A stretch of 64,000 nt of DNA from Mageeibacillus sp. Its GTDB lineage: Bacteria > Bacillota > Clostridia > Saccharofermentanales > Saccharofermentanaceae. The DNA lies in the NCBI GenBank assembly GCA_022484595.1, contig JAKVLB010000008.1, positions 1 through 64,000 of the forward strand, written 5' to 3'. The notes under the pieces are model-generated. The model did not search any database and was not told where the DNA came from. It saw only the letters and a list, made by a program, of their open reading frames with translations. Below are positions 55,337 to 64,000 of this stretch, in pieces; the stretch's first letter is position 1, and every line of letters starts with the position of its first letter. A program made the position numbers and the translations under genes.

Positions 55337-57643
55337 TCATCTGTAAGAGCCGTATTTCTTGCGTTTCTCATGTTTCTCTTCATAGAGCAGACCATCAGCG
55401 ATATCAAGAATCTCATATATATCAATCTTAGGGCTGCACTTGAACTCATGTATTCCTGTACTCATTCCGATATGATACGGCTTATCCGCCTGCTTGTTAT
55501 AGAATTCGGTAACTTTATCAATGCGCATTTTAATCTTATGTATGTCACATTCATCTCCAATGACAGCGAGCACCACAAATTCATCACCTCCGAGCCGTCC
55601 GATAATATCGGCGTCACGGAATGATTTCTTGAGTATCCTCGCTATCGTTCTGATCGCGAAGTCTCCGTCATCGTGGCCGTACTTGTCATTCACCATCTTG
55701 AGGTTATCCATATCTGCATAACAGATAACCGCAGCCTTTCCGATATTGAGAGGATCTCCCAGAACCTTTTCAGCTTTCCCTAGAAAGCCTCTGCGATTGA
55801 GTATTCCTGTCAGCTCATCATGTGTAGCTATCTCGTCAAGTTTGGTGTTATCTCTGATAAATCTCTCAAGCGAATTCTGAAGCGACTGCTTGGACTTATT
55901 CTGTTCCTCTATCATTATCAGTGACTTGAGTGTTACGGACAGCTGGAAAGCTACTGTCGACACATTGCCGAGATTTCCGCTGTCAAGTTCATTTACCAGA
56001 AGCCCGTATAAATCGGCACCGACGAAGAGCGGGAAAACAACCATGGTCCTGCGCTTATCCTCAGGTATGTTCTCATTGGTAAACAGAAGATCGGTACGAA
56101 GGAGCTGTTGTTCTTCACTCAAGGCACGAATTCCGTGTTCATCACCGATTGCCTTCAAAAGCATTGAATTCGGGCATTTCCAGTTGCCCTTCCCGGAGTT
56201 GTGCACATTACCCTGGAACAGATATAGAAATGACCTGTGAAAGCCCACAGAATAGAGTCCCTCCAGAAGGTGTTCGTATGGTATGTCGTTCTCTGACGAC
56301 ATGAGGAAGATATCCCCGGTCTGCTGATTCACAAGTCTTGACAGATGTTCACTCTTGTTCTCATCATTGCGGGAAATTGATAATCCGGAGAAAGAAAGCA
56401 TTCTGTAATAATCCGAGAACATCTCGTTCAAAGCATCAGTATTGTCTTTGAGGATGATCGATCCCTCGTACTGCATAGTCTGAAGCACATTGAAGAATTT
56501 CTCCGGAGTTATATATACAAGCAGCTGTGTCTGCAGAATATGTGCAAAACTCTTATTCAGACTATCACACACTGCCGGGTCTGAGGGATTTCCGATAAAT
56601 GACAGGTAATCGCTGCAAAAATCATCAATTCGTTTCTTGATTTCAATCATCGGTTCATCATCTGCGAATATTCCGAACAGATATTTCTTTACTGCATCTG
56701 CGACACGGTTCCCGCCATGTTCAAGCTCATCAAAATGAAGTCTTCTTCTCATAGCCTTGACGTCAAGTCCATCACAGCCGCAGGAGCTTCTTTGTATCAG
56801 ATGTGTCTCCACAGACATATCTTCCAGAGCAAAACCGTTTATATAATTGTATGCATTCATTACAGCCTTATAAGTAAGATCTGCAGAACTTGCCTCAACA
56901 GTCGTAAGCGGCGGATTAAGAGATACCGAGAACCGGTCGTCATCGAAGCCTGTGACCATAATATCCTTGCCGGGAAGAAGTCCTCTGCTGTAAAGAACCC
57001 TGTATCCTCCGATAGCCATGGAATCATTCGCGAAAACAATCGCGTCAATATCCGGATTACGATCCAGCAGATCGTTTACTTCCACTGTACTGTTCTCTGA
57101 AAAATCTCCATAGACAATCCTCTTGTCATCAACAGGTATATTGTGCTCCGCAAGTACACTTCTGTAAACTTCGAGTCTTTCCCGTGCATCCCGGTTCGTT
57201 ACAGGACCGGATACAAACCCGATGGAATGACATGAATGCTTGTCAATAAGGTGACTGATCGCGCGTGAAAGCCCGGATTTGTTGTCAAAAGTTACGGACT
57301 GATATCCTTTAAAATTTGAGAACAGGCAGACAATCGGAACATCGGGCAATCCCTTGAGAAATTTGCGCTGCATCTGCTCATCCGCCCTTGAACATATAGT
57401 CCCCTGAAGGATATAGATAATGTCAACATTACGGACAGAAGGAAGAGAAAAAATCGAATTATACTGATACTCATACTCTTTGTCTGCGTATTTGCTGTCC
57501 GGTCTTCCTATATAGTGACCCGGAAAAATAAACAGATTTGCATTGAGAGCCCTGGCGGCAAGTTCAGCACCTTTGCAGGCTTCATTGGAAAAATACTTGT
57601 CAAGGTCATCTATCAGAAAACCGATATTAAGAGGACGTGCCAT
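55337..57643 (-). CDS. LacI-type sugar-binding domain fused to diguanylate cyclase
   Basis: 768 residues from M4 of the track (GAGGTG before that ATG; the track start is GTG). No signal peptide or membrane segment, so probably cytosolic. Residues 1-290: periplasmic-binding-protein-like fold of LacI regulators without the helix-turn-helix (FANDSMAIGGYRVL, MVTGFDDD), ending with the Cys pair SCGCDG. Residues about 300-590: helical and GAF-like middle region (PLFVGADLYGLLV). Residues about 605-768: GGDEF domain with DMDNLKMVNDKYGHDDGD and GRLGGDEF; the inhibitory RxxD site (RDAD) lies 5 residues before GGDEF. Makes cyclic di-GMP, presumably in response to a small ligand. Confidence 0.88.
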   Translation of the reverse strand: MARPLNIGFLIDDLDKYFSNEACKGAELAARALNANLFIFPGHYIGRPDSKYADKEYEYQYNSIFSLPSVRNVDIIYILQGTICSRADEQMQRKFLKGLPDVPIVCLFSNFKGYQSVTFDNKSGLSRAISHLIDKHSCHSIGFVSGPVTNRDARERLEVYRSVLAEHNIPVDDKRIVYGDFSENSTVEVNDLLDRNPDIDAIVFANDSMAIGGYRVLYSRGLLPGKDIMVTGFDDDRFSVSLNPPLTTVEASSADLTYKAVMNAYNYINGFALEDMSVETHLIQRSSCGCDGLDVKAMRRRLHFDELEHGGNRVADAVKKYLFGIFADDEPMIEIKKRIDDFCSDYLSFIGNPSDPAVCDSLNKSFAHILQTQLLVYITPEKFFNVLQTMQYEGSIILKDNTDALNEMFSDYYRMLSFSGLSISRNDENKSEHLSRLVNQQTGDIFLMSSENDIPYEHLLEGLYSVGFHRSFLYLFQGNVHNSGKGNWKCPNSMLLKAIGDEHGIRALSEEQQLLRTDLLFTNENIPEDKRRTMVVFPLFVGADLYGLLVNELDSGNLGNVSTVAFQLSVTLKSLIMIEEQNKSKQSLQNSLERFIRDNTKLDEIATHDELTGILNRRGFLGKAEKVLGDPLNIGKAAVICYADMDNLKMVNDKYGHDDGDFAIRTIARILKKSFRDADIIGRLGGDEFVVLAVIGDECDIHKIKMRIDKVTEFYNKQADKPYHIGMSTGIHEFKCSPKIDIYEILDIADGLLYEEKHEKRKKYGSYR

Positions 57644-57743
57644 ATAAATCACCTCATTTCATGCAGGCTATAATTTATAATAGCATAAACAGATGGCAAT
57701 ATCCCACGTTTGTGCGCAACATAATGCACTTTTGTTTACTGGT

Positions 57744-60700
57744 TTACTTTCTCTTCATCTTGTCTGTATACATTGCAGCGTCAGCTTCGCTTATCATTTT
57801 ATCGATATCAAGGTCATTGTCTATAACCCTTTCCGATATTCCGATACTTGCTTTTACGCTGAACGGTTTGCCTGCAATAGCCCGGTCGTTGCTGCAGAAA
57901 TCTTCAATCTCATAACGTATATCGGAAACACCGGATGCAAGTTTGCGATCGCCTGTCAGAACAAAGGCAAACTCATCTCCGCCATAGCGTGCCGCAACTC
58001 CGTTGTTCTCGACAATATTCATTATCGCGCGTGAGAGAATCTGTATAGCTATGTCGCCGTTATCATGCCCGTAATTGTCATTAATACGCTTAAGTCTGTC
58101 CATATCGACAGAAAACAATGATAATATCCGGCCCTGATTATCTTCTTTTGAGCATATCTCGCTGATGGCGTTGAAGAAACCCCTTCTGTTATACAGACCT
58201 GTAAGATAATCCTGTTCGGACAGTCTTGCAACCGCTCTGTTTGTGTTGACCAGTTTGTGGTTATTAAGCACTCCGTTTACCATCGCACTTACAAACAGGC
58301 TCAGTTCCTCAAATCGCTGCTGCGACCGTAAAGTAATATGGTCATAAGCATTTAGCAGATATCCGTGGTCTGCCGAACCGGATGCTATCTGTCTGAAGAG
58401 CATCACATTGGCACCGCTGTCTTTCTCGACAAGTCTGAAATAATCAGGAACGATGTTTGCCATCCCGTAGAACTTCTGCGCATACCTGTATTCTCCGTCA
58501 TTTCCCTGGAATATACAGTGCCTGCAATTGTTCGGTTCAGTTATACATATGAAATAATACTGTTTCTTCCACATCCAGAGAGAGTGCTGAAGATTTACCG
58601 AAGCTTCGTCTATATTGTCAGCGCTGATCATCCTTGTAACAAAATGTCCCATCTCAAGCATGTGACGGAATGAATCCTGATTTTCATCAGCAAGCTCATC
58701 AACAATATCAGACCACTCAAAATCTTCTTTTTTCCTGCATGAGCATGATTGGTTTATTTTTAGAGAATACGGTATCAGGAAAGAATCTGTTTTTCCGGAC
58801 AATTCTGGTCTCCATCCGTTAATGCGCACCATAAGTCCCTCAACGATTTTGTCATAATTGAGTTCACATGTCGTAAGCACAGGAGAGTTATATTTGCCCT
58901 GCCAGATACCATCGAAACCTGTGACAATCACATCGTCAGGAACAGATATCCCGTATTTCCGCAAAGTATCGCAGACTCCTATCGCCATTGAATCATTTGC
59001 GCAGATTATAGCTTCAGGAACCTCATAACCATTATCAAGAAGCTCGCTTAATACTTCAGATGTCTTGGCATCCCAGAAATCACCGTAGAAGATGTGAGCC
59101 TGACTGAAAGGTATTCCGTTATCCTCAAGAACTCTCCTGAAAATATCAATTCGCTCCTCGGAGAAACTGTTGTCCTTGAATCCGGCAAACATATCAATCT
59201 TACGGCATCCATGATGTTCAACAACATGCCGGACTATTTTCTCAAAGCCTGGACCATATTCATAATCCGCATTGATACAGCCTTCCATAGGATACTGGAA
59301 TGTAATCACCGGAATTCTGAGCTTGTGGCCATAACTTACAAGTCTCTCTATTACCTGTCCGGTTTTAATCATCTCGCCGAAAATAACAATCGCCGCCAGA
59401 TCAAGCGTTCCGACAATATCGGCAAATTTGAGCTGCAGCTCTGTCTCTCCATAATCCTGTGACGGTATTCCAAACGTAAAACTTGCAATCACGTATTTTG
59501 ACAGCACATCTTTAGTCTGCATCGCTCTCAGCACAACACTGTAATTATCGGCATCTTCCCATACTCCGCATACTGCAATCAGTTTTCTTGAATTTCCGTA
59601 CACTTTGACCTTACGAATAGAGATATTACGGAAGTAGACACCTCCGAAGTTGCCCGGTTTCATGATTATCTCCGCCACAGCATCAACCTTAGTATCAGAC
59701 TTTACTTCAAACTCAAATCTATGTGTCTGCCATTCCTTCTCGATATTAAAAGTAATCTGACCTGAAATATCATCAAAGCTATCGTTGTCCTGTCTTACAG
59801 ATGCTGAGACTTCCCACTCGCAGTCAGCCTTCACTTCAGCCGAAAACTCATATAATGAACTGCCTTCAAGGCTGAATCCGTTCTGAGTCATATTGATGCC
59901 GGACCTGTTGATCTGATATTCAGAAGGTACAATGCAGATATCATTATCTGAAATAAGCACCTCGGAACAGTCATAAGAATCGTTAACCCTGAAATAGTCA
60001 TTTGAACGAAGAAGATTAGCTGAGGCATCAGAAGTACCTTGCGCGTTATCATTCAGATGTTCTGCCCTGAAGTCATCATATTCTGGTTTACGATATAGCC
60101 TGACATAGTCAACAATCATGCAGTCATATTTCCCGTCACTGTCACCGGAAGCGTTGAATCTGCAACCGGTAATATCTCTTCCCATATCAAGACCAATGGA
60201 GATATTGAACGGCTTATCGAACGGAGCGGGATAAGGCTTAAAAACAGAGCCGGTTTTCGAGAACCATGAACATGCATGACATATTCTCTCTCCGTCACAA
60301 TAGATTGTAATGTCATATGGAGTCCATTCACAGGCGAAAACGTGGAAATCATCAGAATAATCAACGTCGCCTGTAAGAATTTCTCTCTTCTGTGTGTGTG
60401 GGTGTCCAAATTGCACGGAGCCTTCGAGCTTGCGCGTGTTACAGCCGGTTATTCGCATAATGTCTATCTCGCCATTGTCACAGGTCAATCTGTCACCGGC
60501 AGGCAAAAGCTTAAAAGAGCTTACAAGTCCCTGTCCTCTCGGAACTTTGATTCTTGCCACGACAAAACCGTATCGGAAATCAAATTTGCCGATTGTGTCC
60601 AGATTAGCAGATATGCAGGCATGTGAATTCTTCTTGCGCGAAAAATAACTCGGGGAAATAGTAAGACAACTTTCACCGACTTCAAGACATGACCTGCCGC

Positions 60701-60839
60701 AATGATCTTCAGGCACACTGTCACCCGCACCGGATGCGAATGATCCGGCATTCCAATAGCTGCTGTTAATCTCATGACCGTCAAATTCTTCAGCCCAGAA
60801 CAACTTATAGCCTTCAGGCAGTACAACGTTATCCAACAT
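57744..60839 (-). CDS. GH16-like / carbohydrate-binding / LacI-type / GGDEF fusion
   Basis: 1031 residues from the ATG; the track start is an upstream TTG. Domains (track numbering): 5-255 GH16-like jelly roll (YKLFWAEEFDG, VVARIKVPRGQG, CEWTPYDITIYCDG); 275-415 beta sandwich like CBM4_9; 418-700 LacI-type binding fold (CANDSMAIGV, VTGFDGIW), ending with SCSC; 705-865 linker; 870-1032 GGDEF (DMDRLKRINDNYGHDNGD, RYGGDEF). The GH16 catalytic motif is EIDIMR, where active enzymes have EIDIxE, so the nucleophile Glu and Asp are present but acid/base Glu is Arg. No signal peptide or membrane span. The RxxD inhibitory site is absent (ENNG). Likely a cytosolic glycan sensor making cyclic di-GMP. Confidence 0.85.
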   Translation of the reverse strand: MLDNVVLPEGYKLFWAEEFDGHEINSSYWNAGSFASGAGDSVPEDHCGRSCLEVGESCLTISPSYFSRKKNSHACISANLDTIGKFDFRYGFVVARIKVPRGQGLVSSFKLLPAGDRLTCDNGEIDIMRITGCNTRKLEGSVQFGHPHTQKREILTGDVDYSDDFHVFACEWTPYDITIYCDGERICHACSWFSKTGSVFKPYPAPFDKPFNISIGLDMGRDITGCRFNASGDSDGKYDCMIVDYVRLYRKPEYDDFRAEHLNDNAQGTSDASANLLRSNDYFRVNDSYDCSEVLISDNDICIVPSEYQINRSGINMTQNGFSLEGSSLYEFSAEVKADCEWEVSASVRQDNDSFDDISGQITFNIEKEWQTHRFEFEVKSDTKVDAVAEIIMKPGNFGGVYFRNISIRKVKVYGNSRKLIAVCGVWEDADNYSVVLRAMQTKDVLSKYVIASFTFGIPSQDYGETELQLKFADIVGTLDLAAIVIFGEMIKTGQVIERLVSYGHKLRIPVITFQYPMEGCINADYEYGPGFEKIVRHVVEHHGCRKIDMFAGFKDNSFSEERIDIFRRVLEDNGIPFSQAHIFYGDFWDAKTSEVLSELLDNGYEVPEAIICANDSMAIGVCDTLRKYGISVPDDVIVTGFDGIWQGKYNSPVLTTCELNYDKIVEGLMVRINGWRPELSGKTDSFLIPYSLKINQSCSCRKKEDFEWSDIVDELADENQDSFRHMLEMGHFVTRMISADNIDEASVNLQHSLWMWKKQYYFICITEPNNCRHCIFQGNDGEYRYAQKFYGMANIVPDYFRLVEKDSGANVMLFRQIASGSADHGYLLNAYDHITLRSQQRFEELSLFVSAMVNGVLNNHKLVNTNRAVARLSEQDYLTGLYNRRGFFNAISEICSKEDNQGRILSLFSVDMDRLKRINDNYGHDNGDIAIQILSRAIMNIVENNGVAARYGGDEFAFVLTGDRKLASGVSDIRYEIEDFCSNDRAIAGKPFSVKASIGISERVIDNDLDIDKMISEADAAMYTDKMKRK

Positions 60840-60929
60840 CAATCAATCCCCGAGACAAAGATCTCATTCTCCGGCATAATCAAAACAAAATACAGTTTAT
60901 CCTTATGCTAAAACCATAACCTTATAAAA

Positions 60930-61550
60930 TCAGAATATAACATAGCGGTAGCAGTCGTCGGCACTTACCTCAAACGATTCAAACACTTTGAGGACCGCAT
61001 CATACACCGATTTCCACTTCATAATATATACAGGATCATAATCATTAGAGAACAGGTCAAATATCAGCATGTCATACATTTTTGAATACTCGACCTTGAA
61101 AGCGTCAAAATCATTAACCGCTCTGATAAAGCTTACTCTCCTTGAAGAATCATAAACGCGGAGAACATTTACAAGATGCATCTCTTTTCTTACAGCGCCG
61201 CAAATACCGTTAACGGCTGACCTAAAGCCATCAGGAACCTCAGATATGTTGTATCTGACCACACTCTTTGCAAGCTCATCGATCATATCGACCGCCTGTT
61301 CTATATGGCGGAGCATCGAGAAAACCATTGCCCTGTGTTCTGAAGGTTCAATAACTATATAATTAAACCGCATGGAAAATTCGTGAAAAATATAATCACC
61401 GTCCGCCTCAAGAGAACTGACTCTGTTGGCGGCAATCTCCCTGTTATCAATGTTGTCAATCATATCCATAAGTCCGTCGCACTGTCGGTTAAGAACTTCA
61501 GTTAATGCAATTGCCTGATCGAACATATACTCTCGTTCCTTATCAGTCAT
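60930..61550 (-). CDS. PhoU/DUF47-like helical protein
   Basis: 206 residues from an internal ATG (MTDKEREYM) with GGAGG 7 bases upstream; the 83-residue track extension runs through the sepF terminator and is rejected. All-helical, with LEADGDYIFHEFSMRFNYIVIEPSEHR and HIEQAVDMIDELA in the places of the DUF47/PhoU-like signature (E..GD.i...i, ...P..r.d...L...id). Such proteins often sit beside Pit phosphate transporters; none is here. Moderate confidence in the family. Confidence 0.6.
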   Translation of the reverse strand: MTDKEREYMFDQAIALTEVLNRQCDGLMDMIDNIDNREIAANRVSSLEADGDYIFHEFSMRFNYIVIEPSEHRAMVFSMLRHIEQAVDMIDELAKSVVRYNISEVPDGFRSAVNGICGAVRKEMHLVNVLRVYDSSRRVSFIRAVNDFDAFKVEYSKMYDMLIFDLFSNDYDPVYIMKWKSVYDAVLKVFESFEVSADDCYRYVIF

Positions 61551-61607
61551 ACAAATCCTCCACATAAAGAATGCATTAATTATACAAAAAAAATCAACAA
61601 AAAAAAA

Positions 61608-61626
61608 CCCGCTGTAAAACAGCGGG
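61608..61626 (-). terminator. Terminator of sepF
   Basis: Perfect 8-pair stem CCCGCTGT / ACAGCGGG, followed on the minus strand by a run of ten T residues. Confidence 0.9.
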
Positions 61627-61650
61627 CAAAAAACAATAAAATCAAAATAA

Positions 61651-62145
61651 TCAGAGAGCTGAAACCTTTGTTGTTGCCTCTGCATCAGTATTCTCAACGA
61701 TAAGATCAACGCTCTTTGGTGTGCAGACAAAGGTTGACTTGATAGGAGTAGGCTCAAGTCTTCCGCCCAACGCATAAACTCCGCCGCAGATATAGTCAAC
61801 TACTCTCTGGCTCTTGTCTGTGCTTCCTGAAATATAGCAGATTACGATGTGACCGTCGCGTACATGATCGCAAACAATCTGGCTTGTTCTGATATCATAA
61901 GGGCTGAGCATAACAACTGTTGCATTCTGCTGAACAACAGGTGTTCTCATAGCAGGTGCAGGTGCAGGTTCCTGAACGAATGTAGGCTCTTCCGCGCCAT
62001 ATCCTATCTCGTTTGAAGGTTCTTCGTCAGCGACGTACATATCCTCGTCCTGAATGTCATAGTTTTCAGATTCATTTGTTTCATCAAAATCATCTACCTC
62101 ACTAAACAAACCACCCAAAAAACTCTTAACATTAAATCCGCCCAT
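61651..62145 (-). CDS. sepF: Cell division protein SepF
   Basis: 164 residues. N-terminal amphipathic segment (VKSFLGGLF), a 60-residue acidic/Pro-rich linker, then the SepF domain from about residue 73 (MLSPYDIRTSQIVCDHVRDG, VVDYICGGVYALGGRL). SepF binds membrane and FtsZ at the division site. AAGGAGG precedes the start. Gene order yggS-sepF matches the ylmE-ylmF part of the Gram-positive division cluster; ylmG and ylmH do not follow. Confidence 0.93.
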   Translation of the reverse strand: MGGFNVKSFLGGLFSEVDDFDETNESENYDIQDEDMYVADEEPSNEIGYGAEEPTFVQEPAPAPAMRTPVVQQNATVVMLSPYDIRTSQIVCDHVRDGHIVICYISGSTDKSQRVVDYICGGVYALGGRLEPTPIKSTFVCTPKSVDLIVENTDAEATTKVSAL

Positions 62146-62309
62146 TGTTCATTTCCTCCTTAATAGTTGCCCGACCAAGGCATTCGTAAAACTTATTAGC
62201 ATCTTATCGAACTTGAACTTAAGGCGCAATAAATTTGGGTAAAGTGACACAAGACGGTAATTTTATAAGCTTTTTATTACAAAATGTAACAAAAAACTGA
62301 GTATCATTG

Positions 62310-63047
62310 TTACAAACCCTGATATTCTGCACGATTTCCGAATATGGCGGTTCCGATTCTGACATGCGTTGCGCCTTCAAGAATTGCACTCTGATAATCC
62401 TGGCTCATTCCCATTGACAGCACTTTCCAGTCATCGCTTCCGGAGTATTGCTTCAGCTCATCGAAAATCGTTCTCGTTTTGGCAAATATTTCACGGGCTT
62501 CACCGTCATAAGTCTGTATCGGTGCCATCGTCATGAGACCGCACAGCTTGAGAGACGGGAGATTCTGTATTCTGTCTATAGCCATTTTGAGTTCATGAGG
62601 CGCAAATCCGTGTTTGCTTTCCTCTCCGGAAACATTGGCCTGAAGCAGAATAGCAGTTGTAACATTGTTATTGACTGACCTGTTCGATATTTCCCCGGCA
62701 AGTTCAAAACTGTTTACAGAGTGAATAAGCGCGGTCTTTCCGACGATATACTTAACTTTGTTTTTTTGAAGCGTTCCTATGAGATGCCAGTTGCAATCCA
62801 TGTTGAGAGAACTGAAACGTTCTATTTTGGGGACAAGTTCCTGTACACGGTTCTCACCAAGATTATTAAGACCTGCAGCAAACGCAGCCTCAGCATACTC
62901 GACAGGAAACACCTTGGATACGCCTATAAGTGTAACTTCTTCTTCTGACCTTCCGGCTTCTTTGCAGCACTGTGAGATTGAATCCCTGACGGATGCAATA
63001 TTCTCTTCTATTCTTCTGTAAAGTTCATCACTAAAATCATATTCCAT
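62310..63047 (-). CDS. yggS: YggS-family PLP homeostasis protein
   Basis: 245 residues. Binds PLP without known catalysis and balances vitamin B6 pools. Motifs: LIGVSKVFPVEY (PLP lysine), NNLGENRVQE, WHLIGTLQKNKVKYIV, and LSMGMSQDYQSAI. ATG lies 2 bases after the upstream gene stop, with a weak AAGG. Equivalent to B. subtilis ylmE. Confidence 0.94.
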   Translation of the reverse strand: MEYDFSDELYRRIEENIASVRDSISQCCKEAGRSEEEVTLIGVSKVFPVEYAEAAFAAGLNNLGENRVQELVPKIERFSSLNMDCNWHLIGTLQKNKVKYIVGKTALIHSVNSFELAGEISNRSVNNNVTTAILLQANVSGEESKHGFAPHELKMAIDRIQNLPSLKLCGLMTMAPIQTYDGEAREIFAKTRTIFDELKQYSGSDDWKVLSMGMSQDYQSAILEGATHVRIGTAIFGNRAEYQGL

Positions 63048-63049
63048 TT

Positions 63050-64000
63050 CTAATCAACCTTATCTCCCGGCTTGACCGTCTCCGGGTTAGTTATGATAAC
63101 CGTATCAAGATCAGGCGTCTGTGCCTGACCTGCGGGAACAATAATCGCAAACTCACGGTCATGATCTACCACGATAACCCGCAGCTCCTCAACAAAACCC
63201 TGATTGTTCGAATAAACCGAAGCTATGCCGTCACACGCACTGACGCCTATATCGGAAACTGTTGTTCCGAATCCGGTGGACGTGTCAATAAACGTGGCTG
63301 TGTAGCCGTTTGCGTAAAGTTTATCAAGCTTCAGCAATCCGCTGTAATCGTTTCCGGAAGTAAACGTGACAAGACATCCGCCGTCAGCCAGCGTCTCACT
63401 GTGAACAACTGTACATGCTCCCACAGTAACGTTATCCTGTTCAATCGGATTGCCCGCCTCGTCAACCGCAGCCTCCGGCACTATATTGATATTGAATATT
63501 CCGCCGGGAGCATAGCTTTCAGCAGCAACGCCTGAATCAGCGGCAAAATATACAGCGAAACCCTTTGACTCATTATCATTGTACTCGGCATTCACGAGGC
63601 TTGAGCTCGACACTCTCATTCCGCTTGACTCACTTATGACTATCTCAATATCAACAGTACGAAGGTCGAGCAGGTCTTCGACACATCTGCTGGTCTCAAA
63701 AGTGATGAGCATTCCTCCGTCATCACCTTCACACCGCACAACTTTGCAATCATCGATTGAGAGTCCCTGTGAGCGTACATTTATGTCATGAAGTGTGCCT
63801 ACAGCAAAATCAGTAACCGCCGCATCACTTGAAGCCAGATAAACCGTAAGATACTGACTCTCATTCTGCGCAAGCCTTACGGCAGGTGCTGAAGCTTCGA
63901 TATCGAGACCTGAAGAAATAACTCCCGCAGAAGATTCGATATAATTCTTTACATCGTTAATGTTCATCTGCAGGAAAGAACTGTATGTAAGAACATTCTC
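63050..64000 (-). CDS. HlyD-like membrane-fusion protein, C-terminal part
   Basis: Partial: the frame stays open for all 11 codons from the track ATG to the window edge, so the start lies outside. 316 visible residues, mostly beta. Two internal copies of a domain of about 120 residues can be aligned (INVRSQGLSIDDCKVV..DGGMLITFE and INIVPEAAVD..CTVV..DGGCLVTFT). The end (VVDHDREFAIIVP ... LDTVIITNPETVKPGDKVD) matches the tail of HlyD-like proteins that sit upstream of yggS-sepF in Lachnospiraceae. Role unknown; a membrane anchor is expected in the missing part. Confidence 0.7.
   Translation of the reverse strand, partial: ENVLTYSSFLQMNINDVKNYIESSAGVISSGLDIEASAPAVRLAQNESQYLTVYLASSDAAVTDFAVGTLHDINVRSQGLSIDDCKVVRCEGDDGGMLITFETSRCVEDLLDLRTVDIEIVISESSGMRVSSSSLVNAEYNDNESKGFAVYFAADSGVAAESYAPGGIFNINIVPEAAVDEAGNPIEQDNVTVGACTVVHSETLADGGCLVTFTSGNDYSGLLKLDKLYANGYTATFIDTSTGFGTTVSDIGVSACDGIASVYSNNQGFVEELRVIVVDHDREFAIIVPAGQAQTPDLDTVIITNPETVKPGDKVD

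Noticed and set aside
61551-61799. N-terminal extension of the DUF47-like ORF
   Set aside because: It runs across the sepF terminator and sepF coding end; an internal ATG with GGAGG fits better.
1-64000. CRISPR array, tRNA, rRNA, insertion sequence or prophage
   Set aside because: No regularly spaced repeats, cloverleaf-like sequence, transposase, integrase or structural phage gene was found by reading; a tRNAscan or Infernal run would be decisive.

Overview
The window looks like chromosome from a Gram-positive anaerobe of the class Clostridia, most like Lachnospiraceae. Supporting signs are strong GGAGG ribosome sites, paired glgC/glgD, NAD(P)-type diaminopimelate dehydrogenase, ferredoxin-dependent 2-oxoacid oxidoreductases, SepF, and diguanylate cyclases with LacI-type sensor domains. 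This is inferred from gene content; no rRNA or tRNA gene is present to test it. No phage, IS element or CRISPR array is seen.

Layout. 0-2 kb: a small secreted protein and a zinc-ribbon membrane protein. 1.8-10.3 kb: a minus-strand glycogen operon glgB-glgC-glgD-glgA-GH13 with a good promoter; GlgA and GlgB carry Lys-rich tails. 10.5-13.3 kb: a four-subunit 2-oxoacid:ferredoxin oxidoreductase operon (vor/kor type) with promoter and terminator. 13.4-17.5 kb: an SPFH protein with zinc ribbons, then an ABC exporter operon ending in a P-loop ATPase. 17.5-19.3 kb: bioY with a BirA-type operator, divergent from ddh. 19.3-28.4 kb: ilvE, galM, then leuC-leuD-leuB-ppx-ppk as one tightly packed operon. 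28.5-35.4 kb: an ABC-F protein, a Lys/Ala-rich DUF6465-like protein, and a plus-strand ABC exporter whose last permease is fused to a CPBP protease. 35.4-41.2 kb: an LTA-synthase-like sulfatase, an ECF S-component with a HAD phosphatase, a YhaM-like nuclease and a RES-domain protein. 41.2-44.6 kb: a LacZ-like GH2 protein that lacks the expected catalytic glutamates. 44.7-47.3 kb: ArsR regulator, HMA metallochaperone and P1B ATPase with a clear ArsR operator. 47.3-50.7 kb: acyl-CoA synthetase plus sodium:solute symporter, with a palindromic operator candidate in the promoter. 50.7-55.2 kb: iorA-iorB-thioesterase-paaK-ACT operon for aryl/keto acid metabolism. 55.3-60.8 kb: two adjacent sensor diguanylate cyclases, one preceded by a GH16-like domain lacking its acid/base glutamate. 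60.9-64 kb: a PhoU/DUF47-like protein, sepF, yggS and the 3' part of an HlyD-like gene that runs off the window.

How it fits together. Storage carbon (glycogen) and storage phosphate (polyphosphate) genes sit with branched-chain amino acid synthesis (leu, ilvE) and with two ferredoxin-linked routes between 2-oxoacids and acyl-CoAs (vor/kor; ior plus paaK). The most unusual part is sensory: a cytosolic-looking fusion of a GH16-like fold, a carbohydrate-binding-like sandwich, a LacI-type sugar-binding fold and GGDEF lies next to a second LacI-type/GGDEF protein, and about 12 kb away is a GH2 protein that appears to have become non-catalytic and is coupled to a RES protein. These are the best candidates for undescribed biology here.
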